A stretch of DNA of 5,375 bases from an uncultured bacterium (lineage in GTDB: Bacteria; DRYD01). A program made the translations under genes and the position numbers. Positions 1 through 5,375 of the stretch are shown here, one piece after another. Numbering within the stretch: the stretch's first letter is position 1; each line of letters opens with the position of its first letter. The notes under the pieces are model-generated. The model was not told the origin of the DNA, ran no database searches, and saw nothing but the letters and a program-made list of their open reading frames with translations. The stretch spans positions 1-5,375 of the forward strand of contig CALFWH010000056.1 in assembly GCA_937927985.1 (NCBI GenBank), given 5' to 3'.

Positions 1-881
1 TATATAGGCCAGTAGGGGTTATATAGATCTATTGGGGGGTTTTTAGATAATAGTTCCATATTAGCTTCAAAGAATGATTTTATAGTACCTATGTCTCTCC
101 AGTAGGGTGGGGTATCTGATCCTGGAATATTTGTATTTTGAAAGCTGTAACTATAGACTTTGTGTTTTTTTATACTTTCTGGGATTATATTTTTACCAAA
201 ATCATGGCTAGTATCTTTTAGTGCATCTTGTTCTAAAATTTCCATGAGTATATCTCTATTAAAGACATAATTTCCCATTGAAGCCAATACTTTACCGTTT
301 ATTTCATATTGTTTTATAATTTCTTCCTCTTTGGGTTTTTCGTAAAAATCTATTATTCTGCAGTCTTTATCTACTTTCATTATTCCGAATCTAGAGGCTT
401 CAGATGGGTCTATAGGGTAGGTAGCTATGGTTATGTCTGCAGATTTTTCAATATGGTATTGTATCATATCTTTTATATTCATTGTATAAATATGATCTGC
501 GGAGAGGATAATGACATATTGGGGTTGTTCATCAAAGATAAGATTGAGGTTTTGATATATAGCGTCAGCTGTACCTCTAAACCAAATTTTTCCTATTCTC
601 ATCTGTGGGGGTACTATATTGACATAAAATCCAAATTTATAATTTAAGTCCCAGTTAGTTTGGATATGTTTTATAAGAGAGTGTGCTTTATACTGAGTAA
701 GTACATTAATTTTAAGTATACCGCTATTTATAAGGTTGCTGAGGACAAAATCTATTATTCTGTATCTTGATCCAAAAGGTACTGCTGGTTTACATCTTTC
801 TTTAGTTAAGGGGAATAATCTTGTACCTTCTCCACCAGCTAAAACCATTGCTAGAACATTAGTAAAAAGAGTATCTTTCAT
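1..881 (-). CDS. glgC: Glucose-1-phosphate adenylyltransferase, 3' end beyond window
   Basis: This enzyme makes ADP-glucose and pyrophosphate from ATP and glucose 1-phosphate in the cytosol, the committed and usually allosterically controlled step of glycogen synthesis. 293 codons are visible; family members are usually about 400-430 residues, so the C-terminal left-handed beta-helix domain lies mostly outside. The nucleotide-binding signature LAGGEGTRL is at residues 14-22, followed by KPAVPFG (31-37) and RIIDFVLSN (41-49). WFRGTADA is at 100-107, and the catalytic aspartate is D129 in LSADHIY. FYEKP (179-183) carries the lysine K182 expected to bind the sugar phosphate. LASMGNYVF (199-207) and YWRDIGT (260-266) are also typical. 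The start is the ATG at 881-879, after a GGGGG ribosome site; the ATG just upstream (899-897) runs into a stop after five codons. It is transcribed divergently from ftsH. The usual glycine of the SGDH motif is alanine here. The full set of GlgC motifs makes other sugar nucleotidyltransferases unlikely. Confidence 0.95.
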   Translation of the reverse strand, partial: MKDTLFTNVLAMVLAGGEGTRLFPLTKERCKPAVPFGSRYRIIDFVLSNLINSGILKINVLTQYKAHSLIKHIQTNWDLNYKFGFYVNIVPPQMRIGKIWFRGTADAIYQNLNLIFDEQPQYVIILSADHIYTMNIKDMIQYHIEKSADITIATYPIDPSEASRFGIMKVDKDCRIIDFYEKPKEEEIIKQYEINGKVLASMGNYVFNRDILMEILEQDALKDTSHDFGKNIIPESIKKHKVYSYSFQNTNIPGSDTPPYWRDIGTIKSFFEANMELLSKNPPIDLYNPYWPI

Positions 882-891
882 TATCTGCTTA

Positions 892-896
892 CCCCC
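892..896 (-). promoter_or_regulatory. Ribosome binding site of glgC
   Basis: Read on the minus strand this is GGGGG followed by T, with a 10-nt spacer to the ATG at 881. It decides the start: the ATG at 899-897 overlaps the site itself and opens only a five-codon frame. Confidence 0.6.
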
Positions 897-916
897 ATTA
901 ATTCTCTAAATATTCT

Positions 917-945
917 ATTATCTTAATTTAATAACTTTTCATCAA
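917..945 (-). promoter_or_regulatory. Putative sigma-70 promoter of glgC
   Basis: On the minus strand, TTGATG (945-940) and GATAAT (922-917) are separated by exactly 17 bp, close to TTGACA-17-TATAAT. Transcription would start near 910, giving a leader of about 30 nt that includes the ribosome site. In such AT-rich DNA a chance match is possible, but hexamers, spacing and distance to the gene all agree. Confidence 0.55.
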
Positions 946-974
946 ATCCTTTTAATATACAAAACATTTAAATT

Positions 975-1018
975 AGGTTATTTAAAGGTTATTCATAGGT
1001 TATTTAAAGGGAATGTAA
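975..1018. repeat. Tandem 11-bp repeat array, likely operator
   Basis: Three contiguous 11-bp units start at 975, 986 and 997: AGGTTATTTAA, AGGTTATTCAT, AGGTTATTTAA. The first and third are identical. A fourth unit at 1008, AGGGAATGTAA, keeps 8 of 11 positions. The array ends about 45 bp before ftsH and lies about 30 bp upstream of the predicted glgC -35 box, so it could act on either gene. Direct repeats phased at 11 bp are the known layout for head-to-tail binding of OmpR/PhoB-family response regulators. The repeats are seen directly; the operator role and the protein are inferred. No regulator gene is in the window. Confidence 0.7.
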
Positions 1019-1037
1019 TATTTTTTGGGAATATAAA
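992..1037 (+). promoter_or_regulatory. Candidate promoter region of ftsH (weak)
   Basis: No good TTGACA-like box precedes ftsH. Two -10 candidates exist. TGTAAT (1014-1019) matches 5 of 6 positions and has a poor -35 candidate, TTCATA (992-997), 16 bp upstream inside the repeats. TATAAA (1032-1037) has no -35 box but sits 13 bp after the fourth repeat. With the first, the repeats would overlap the promoter and suit a repressor. With the second, a protein on the repeats would replace the missing -35 contact, as in activator-dependent promoters. The sequence does not decide between them. Confidence 0.3.
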
Positions 1038-1049
1038 TAAATAAGGGAT

Positions 1050-1054
1050 GGAGG
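1050..1054 (+). promoter_or_regulatory. Strong ribosome binding site of ftsH
   Basis: GGAGG, within GGAGGAT, lies 8 nt before the ATG at 1063. This is the best Shine-Dalgarno sequence in the window and fixes the start of ftsH. Confidence 0.85.
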
Positions 1055-1062
1055 ATTAAAAA

Positions 1063-2841
1063 ATGAAATCTTTGATAGTATGGCTTTTATTGATAACTGG
1101 AGTTATTTATTTATCAATAATATTAACAGAAAACTCAATTAATGTAAAAGAGGTTAGTTACTATGAACTATGGAAAGAAATAGAAAGTTCAAATGCAAAA
1201 GAAGCAACAATTAAAAGTAATGAAATAATACTAGAAGTTTACAAACCTGTAGATAAAAAATTCTATAAAATAAAAGCTTACTATCCTAACGATTATGATT
1301 TGGTTAGGACTTTAAAGGAAAAGGGAATAAATTTTAGATACATTCCTCCAGCTGATAATACTATTTGGTTTTGGATACTTAATATAGTGCCTTTTGTTAT
1401 ATTTATACTTTTACTTTTAGCTTTTTTCAGACAAGCCCAAAGTGGTAGTAGTCAAGCTTTCTCGTTTACCAAAAGTAAAGCCAGAATGTTTAGTCAAGAT
1501 ATGCCTAAAATTACTTTTTCAGATGTAGCAGGTATAGAAGAAGTAAAAGAAGAACTAAGAGAGATAGTGGGTTTTTTAAAAGACAGGAAAAATTTTATTG
1601 AAATTGGAGCAAGGATACCTAAAGGTGTATTACTAATAGGTCCACCAGGTACGGGAAAAACTTTATTAGGGAGAGCAATAGCAGGTGAAGCTGGAGTACC
1701 TTTCTTTTATGTTAGTGGTTCAGAATTTGTGGAAATGTTTGTTGGAGTAGGTGCTGCAAGGGTAAGAGATCTATTTGAACAAGCAAAAAGAAACGCTCCA
1801 TGTATAATATTCATAGATGAAATAGATGCAGTTGGTAGACACAGAGGAGCTGGTTTAGGTGGAGGACACGATGAAAGAGAACAAACATTAAATCAATTAC
1901 TTGTTGAAATGGATGGTTTTGAAGTTAACTCTGGTATAATCATATTAGCAGCTACAAATAGGCCAGATATCTTAGATCCTGCTTTACAGAGACCAGGAAG
2001 GTTTGATAGACAAATATTTGTTGGAGTACCAGACCTCAAAGGTAGAGAAGAGATACTTAAAATTCATTCTAGAAATAAAAAATTATCTCCTGAAGTAGAT
2101 TTAGCAGAATTAGCTCGCAGGACTCCAGGTTTTACTGGCGCTGATTTAGAAAACATGTTGAATGAAGCTGCTTTAATTGCAGTAAGAAAAGGTAAAAAAA
2201 TGATAGAATTAGAAGATTGTGAAGAAGCAATAGAAAAAGTTTTAATGGGGCCAGCAAGAAAAAGTGTAATTATGTCACCTGAAGAAAGAAAAATTACTGC
2301 TTACCATGAATCAGGGCACGCAATAGTAGCCAAATTCACTCCTTATGCGGATCCAGTTAAGAAAATATCGATAGTACCCAGAGGTCCAAGTTTGGGACAA
2401 ACTTGGCAAGCTCCTGAAAAAGACAAATATAATTATAAAAAAGAAGAATTATTAGCCCAAATTAAAGTCTTACTTGGTGGTAGAGCTGCAGAAGAAACCA
2501 TTCTAAATGTTTCCACAACAGGAGCAGAAAACGATTTAGAAAGAGCTACTAAAATAGCTAGAAGTATGGTTACTCAATACGGAATGTCTTCTCTAGGATT
2601 AATATCTTTTGAAGCCTCAAGAGAAGTATTCCTAGGAAGAGATTTCGTTAAAGAAAAAAAATATAGTGAACAAACCGCTAGATTAATAGATCAAGAAGTA
2701 TCAAATATTATCAATCAGTGTTATCAAGAAGTTAAACAACTAATCAATACTTATAAAGAAAAATTAATAACTTTAGCAGAAACTCTACTAGAAAAAGAAG
2801 TCTTAAATGAGGAAGAATTTAATAAAATTATAGAAGCTTAA
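1063..2841 (+). CDS. ftsH: ATP-dependent zinc metalloprotease FtsH
   Basis: FtsH is a hexameric inner-membrane AAA+ protease that unfolds and degrades damaged membrane proteins and some unstable regulators. Of 592 residues, TM1 is about 4-21, an extracytoplasmic domain about 22-100, and TM2 about 102-122. The AAA module starts near 150. Walker A is GPPGTGKT (193-200). The pore loop MFVGVG (225-230) carries F226. Walker B is IIFIDEID (248-255), and the second region of homology runs 297-316 with arginine fingers R310 and R313. In the M41 domain the zinc site is HESGH (415-419), with E416 catalytic and D491 in [10 protein letters not shown] the expected third ligand. LGGRAAEE (471-478) is also typical. 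All catalytic residues are present. It is slightly short for the family (about 610-650) because the disordered C-terminal tail is minimal. It is the first gene of the cluster, has its own strong ribosome site, and is followed 19 bp later by hpt. Confidence 0.98.
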   Translation: MKSLIVWLLLITGVIYLSIILTENSINVKEVSYYELWKEIESSNAKEATIKSNEIILEVYKPVDKKFYKIKAYYPNDYDLVRTLKEKGINFRYIPPADNTIWFWILNIVPFVIFILLLLAFFRQAQSGSSQAFSFTKSKARMFSQDMPKITFSDVAGIEEVKEELREIVGFLKDRKNFIEIGARIPKGVLLIGPPGTGKTLLGRAIAGEAGVPFFYVSGSEFVEMFVGVGAARVRDLFEQAKRNAPCIIFIDEIDAVGRHRGAGLGGGHDEREQTLNQLLVEMDGFEVNSGIIILAATNRPDILDPALQRPGRFDRQIFVGVPDLKGREEILKIHSRNKKLSPEVDLAELARRTPGFTGADLENMLNEAALIAVRKGKKMIELEDCEEAIEKVLMGPARKSVIMSPEERKITAYHESGHAIVAKFTPYADPVKKISIVPRGPSLGQTWQAPEKDKYNYKKEELLAQIKVLLGGRAAEETILNVSTTGAENDLERATKIARSMVTQYGMSSLGLISFEASREVFLGRDFVKEKKYSEQTARLIDQEVSNIINQCYQEVKQLINTYKEKLITLAETLLEKEVLNEEEFNKIIEA

Positions 2842-2860
2842 TTATAACAATCTTAATAAT

Positions 2861-3397
2861 ATGGAGATTTTGATAAACTATAATGAAATACAAAATAAAA
2901 TTCATCAACTAGCTAAGGAAATTGATAACTACATAGATAAAATTCAAAGTGAACAAGAAGAAACCGATATAGTTTTTCTATGTGTATTAACAGGAAGTAT
3001 TTTTTTCTTTTCAGAATTAGTTAGAAATTTGAAAAATGATGTTTTGACAGAATACATAAAAGTAAGTAGCTATAAAGGTACTCAAACTACAGAAAACGTA
3101 AAAATATTAAAAGATATATCAATTGATATTACAAATAAAGTAGTTTTTATTGTAGAAGATATAATAGATACTGGCTTAACACTTAATAAAATAATTTCTT
3201 TATTCAAGGAGAGAAATCCAAAGGAATTGTTGATATGTACTTTATTGGATAAACCATCAAAAAGATTAGTAGATATAAAAATAGATTTTTGTGGATTTGT
3301 AATACCTCCTGAATTTGTTATAGGTTATGGTATGGATTTAGATGAAAAATATAGAAACAAACCATATATAGGAGTTTTAAGGGGGAATAATTCATGA
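2861..3397 (+). CDS. hpt: Hypoxanthine phosphoribosyltransferase
   Basis: This enzyme joins hypoxanthine or guanine to PRPP, giving IMP or GMP plus pyrophosphate, in cytosolic purine salvage. At 178 residues it has the normal bacterial length. The PRPP loop VEDIIDTGLTL (98-108) contains the acidic pair E99/D100 and the catalytic base D103. The flexible active-site loop SSYKG is at 69-73. LLDK (128-131) supplies the purine-contacting lysine K131. FVIGYGMD (152-159) followed by R165 closes the base and magnesium site. TGS at 44-46 is the PPi-binding loop. The ATG at 2861 is the only in-frame start after the ftsH stop, but no Shine-Dalgarno sequence precedes it, so translation may depend on ribosomes leaving ftsH. 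The stop overlaps the next gene by 4 bp. Preference for hypoxanthine or guanine cannot be read from the sequence. Confidence 0.95.
   Translation: MEILINYNEIQNKIHQLAKEIDNYIDKIQSEQEETDIVFLCVLTGSIFFFSELVRNLKNDVLTEYIKVSSYKGTQTTENVKILKDISIDITNKVVFIVEDIIDTGLTLNKIISLFKERNPKELLICTLLDKPSKRLVDIKIDFCGFVIPPEFVIGYGMDLDEKYRNKPYIGVLRGNNS
3381..3397 (+). promoter_or_regulatory. Ribosome site and ATGA coupling at the hpt-qng1 junction
   Basis: GGGGG at 3381-3385, inside the last codons of hpt, lies 8 nt before the ATG at 3394. That ATG overlaps the hpt TGA stop as ATGA. A ribosome site combined with a 4-bp overlap is a classic sign of translational coupling, so the two proteins are probably made in linked amounts. 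Confidence 0.7.
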
Positions 3398-4566
3398 TTG
3401 GTAGTTTAAGTAGTATAACTGATAAAATAAGACAAGAAGCTAAATTAGTAACTGAAAACTCTAAATATGTAAAAATAAATTACGATGCTTTAAATAAATT
3501 TATAAACGAAATCTACTTAGAGTTAAAAAATTGGAATTACGAAAAATTTTTGGATCCAGAGATTCATTATATTGAAGATCCTACAAAAGCAGTATGGTAC
3601 TTTTTCGTATTAGATTCAGTTAATTTCTGTTTTTGGGCAGAAAAAAAATCCGATAAATGGACACTAAAATACAAAGATCAAGAGGTAAGTGGATATAAAG
3701 CCTTAGCATTAGCTTTAAAAAAAGAAGCACAAAATTCAAGTTTATTTATCTATCCTTTCTATTGGGCCAAAATATTTAAAAAAGAATTTATGAGAATGAT
3801 CTATCCATTTTATGAAGACCTTTTTTATCTAAAAGGAGAATTGAAATTAATAGAGGAAAGAGTAACCAAACTAAGAGAATTAGGAGAAAATATATTTGGA
3901 AAACCCTTATCTGATATGTATAAAAATATATTTTTAAAAGAATTGGAAGAAAAGAATTTACAAGCAAAAATAAAAGAAGAAGAGGAAGATCCTTATAAAC
4001 TTTCCTATTCAAATAAAAATAATCCTAATAGAATTTGGGATATCATAATACAAGCTAATAGAGACGTAGATAAACTGTTAAAGATAATAACTGATACTTT
4101 TTATAATTTTAGAGATAAAGCTGATTATCAGTTAAACAATGGTAAAGTTATAGAAATAGGGTTTTATAAAAGAGCCCAATTATTAATACACGATTTATAT
4201 TTACTGTATCAATACTATAAAAATAAGCCTGACATTCTAAAAAATTATCCTTATCTGGTTTATCTAGATTTTAAAAATATAAATAAACTAACTGCTTTTG
4301 CAGATTATAAATTACCACAATTATTGCACTATAAAGGAGTTTTAGTTTATTCACAAGATTTATTAAATGAGATAGAATCAGGTAAAATAATACCTCAAAA
4401 AGATACAAAAGAAGTAGAAATAAGAGCATCTACAATTGTAGCAGTAGAAGAAATAGCTAACAAGACCAAAACTTATCCTGCTTTTATTGATAACTTCCTG
4501 TGGAATCTGTCTCAAAAGTATACCAATATGCCTCCTTATCACAAAACTATAACTATTTACTATTAA
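3394..4566 (+). CDS. qng1: DUF2419/Qng1-family queuosine 5'-phosphate N-glycosylase
   Basis: Members of this family hydrolyse queuosine 5'-monophosphate, freeing the 7-deazaguanine base queuine so that it can be re-inserted into tRNA. Family signatures appear in order: WYFFVLDSVNFCFWAE (68-83), VSGYKAL (98-104), FYKRAQLLIHDL (257-268), LTAFADYKLPQLL (299-311), EVEIRASTIVAVEEI (340-354), FLWNL (368-372), and a C-terminal PYHKTITIYY (381-390). These match, block by block, the human queuosine salvage protein (C9orf64/QNG1) as I recall it. The acidic residues D74 and D304 lie in the two most conserved blocks and are candidates for the active site. There is no signal peptide or membrane segment, so it is cytosolic. 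At 390 residues it is longer than the human protein (about 340). The extra length is mainly a Lys/Glu/Asn-rich stretch at about 172-213. It is coupled to hpt and followed after 2 bp by the M16 gene. No queuosine synthesis, transport or tgt gene is visible. Confidence 0.9.
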   Translation: MIGSLSSITDKIRQEAKLVTENSKYVKINYDALNKFINEIYLELKNWNYEKFLDPEIHYIEDPTKAVWYFFVLDSVNFCFWAEKKSDKWTLKYKDQEVSGYKALALALKKEAQNSSLFIYPFYWAKIFKKEFMRMIYPFYEDLFYLKGELKLIEERVTKLRELGENIFGKPLSDMYKNIFLKELEEKNLQAKIKEEEEDPYKLSYSNKNNPNRIWDIIIQANRDVDKLLKIITDTFYNFRDKADYQLNNGKVIEIGFYKRAQLLIHDLYLLYQYYKNKPDILKNYPYLVYLDFKNINKLTAFADYKLPQLLHYKGVLVYSQDLLNEIESGKIIPQKDTKEVEIRASTIVAVEEIANKTKTYPAFIDNFLWNLSQKYTNMPPYHKTITIYY

Positions 4567-4568
4567 GT

Positions 4569-5375
4569 ATGCAAAAAAGAACAAATTTGATTGAAAAATT
4601 ACTATTTTTATCTATATTTTTCTTTTTATTTATTTTAATCTTTGCGAATTTTTCTCGATCTCAAATAATAATTAATAGGTATAAACTGTTAGATAGCAAG
4701 CTTTTTGTTATAGAAAATCCATATATAATTTTACCTTCTTTTGGTATAATAGTGACAAGAGGAGCATTTTCAGAAGAACCACAATATTTTGGAATATCTC
4801 ATTTATGGGAACACCTTTTTTTTAGAAATAATATAAACAACAAAAATCTTAAAGATATTTTAGTTAGTAATTATTATAACGCAACTACTTTTAACGATTA
4901 TATAACTTTCTACTCAGTTTCAAATTACAATAATCTTTATAATTCTTTAGAAGCTTTTATTTATGCTATTAATAACCCTAATTTTACTAATCAAGATTTT
5001 GAATTAGAAAAGCAGATAATTATAACTGAATTGTCAGTAAATAAATACAATAATCTTACGGACAAGTTGTTTAAATATTACAAAAATCCTACTGGAGGTA
5101 CTATTTCCACTATTAATAACATATCTTTTGAAGTTATGAGTAATTTTACTAAAAGCATAGATTCAAAAGATTTGATATTTTTTATAATAGATAATAAAGA
5201 ATTTAACGATTTTAAAGTATTTCAAAAACAGTACAAATCCTTACCTGTAAAGGAATCAACAATTAAAATATCTCTTGAAAGAATTTCTGAAGATGAAATA
5301 TACAAAAATTATTTAGAATTCAAGAAATTTATTTCAACTATAGAATTAAGGGAATTAAAAATGAATAATGATTTA
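4569..5375 (+). CDS. M16-family zinc metalloprotease, membrane-anchored, 3' end beyond window
   Basis: M16 (pitrilysin/processing-peptidase) enzymes cut peptides using an inverted zinc motif. 269 codons are visible and open to the right edge, with no stop. After a short basic start (KR at 3-4), a hydrophobic segment at about 11-27 forms a signal peptide or membrane anchor, so the catalytic part should lie outside the cytoplasm. No lipobox cysteine is seen. The motif HLWEH (78-82) gives zinc ligands H78 and H82 and the catalytic base E81. LEKQIIITE (146-154) supplies E147 and the third ligand E154, 7 residues apart as in the family. The N-terminal catalytic half is therefore intact. The next part is rich in Asn, Tyr and Phe and diverges from well-known M16 members. 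The ATG is 2 bp after the previous stop and has no Shine-Dalgarno sequence. Full-length single-chain members are often 400 residues or more. The natural substrate cannot be inferred. Confidence 0.85.
   Translation, partial: MQKRTNLIEKLLFLSIFFFLFILIFANFSRSQIIINRYKLLDSKLFVIENPYIILPSFGIIVTRGAFSEEPQYFGISHLWEHLFFRNNINNKNLKDILVSNYYNATTFNDYITFYSVSNYNNLYNSLEAFIYAINNPNFTNQDFELEKQIIITELSVNKYNNLTDKLFKYYKNPTGGTISTINNISFEVMSNFTKSIDSKDLIFFIIDNKEFNDFKVFQKQYKSLPVKESTIKISLERISEDEIYKNYLEFKKFISTIELRELKMNNDL

Noticed and set aside
309..647. Plus-strand open frame of 112 codons
   Set aside because: It lies wholly antisense to the conserved core of glgC; its Tyr/Phe-rich product resembles nothing and no ribosome site precedes it.
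966..973. ATTTAAAT palindrome next to the 11-bp repeats
   Set aside because: It is an 8-bp AT-only palindrome expected by chance in DNA of this composition, and it is not in phase with the repeat array.
1019..1030. T-run at 1021-1026 as a possible terminator
   Set aside because: No GC-rich hairpin precedes it. It lies in the promoter region of ftsH, between divergent genes, where no transcript needs to end.
1048..1059. ATG GAG GAT TAA minimal open frame just before ftsH
   Set aside because: It overlaps the GGAGG ribosome site of ftsH and has no site of its own; it is a by-product of that sequence.
3788..4012. Minus-strand open frame of 74 codons
   Set aside because: It is antisense to the Lys/Glu-rich part of qng1. 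Its Leu/Phe-rich, membrane-like look is what the complement of AAA/GAA-rich coding sequence produces.
4378..4584. Minus-strand open frame of 68 codons across the qng1-M16 junction
   Set aside because: It is antisense to the most conserved C-terminal blocks of Qng1, and its composition is a complement artefact.

Overview
The window comes from a low-GC bacterial chromosome. Hand counts of single 60-base lines give roughly 38% G+C in the left gene, 33% in ftsH and 23% near the right edge. FtsH, a bacterial GlgC and Shine-Dalgarno sites of GGAGG/GGGGG type all point to Bacteria. Arginine is coded almost only by AGA/AGG and isoleucine very often by ATA, which is common in AT-rich and in thermophilic anaerobic lineages. 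The phylum cannot be assigned from the sequence alone.

Layout. Bases 1-881 (minus strand) hold most of glgC, glucose-1-phosphate adenylyltransferase, the committed step of glycogen synthesis; its C-terminus lies beyond the left edge. Bases 882-1062 are a divergent regulatory region. It has a credible sigma-70 promoter for glgC and, nearer the other gene, three perfectly phased tandem 11-bp repeats (AGGTTATT core) with a degenerate fourth copy. From 1063 to the right edge runs a tightly packed plus-strand cluster: ftsH (membrane AAA+ zinc protease), hpt (hypoxanthine/guanine phosphoribosyltransferase), a DUF2419/Qng1-family queuosine-5'-phosphate N-glycosylase, and the first 269 codons of an M16-family zinc protease with an N-terminal membrane segment. 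The gaps are 19 bp, a 4-bp ATGA overlap and 2 bp, so the four genes are very likely one transcript.

How they may work together. Hpt and Qng1 both belong to base salvage. Hpt attaches a purine base to PRPP. The Qng1 family releases the 7-deazaguanine base queuine from queuosine 5'-monophosphate, produced when tRNA is degraded. FtsH and the M16 protein are both metalloproteases predicted to be membrane-attached, so the operon pairs envelope proteolysis with nucleobase recycling. The most notable points are the bacterial Qng1 embedded and translationally coupled in an ftsH-hpt operon, and the 11-bp repeat array, which resembles operators of OmpR/PhoB-family response regulators. No RNA genes, mobile elements, CRISPR arrays or convincing terminators were seen.
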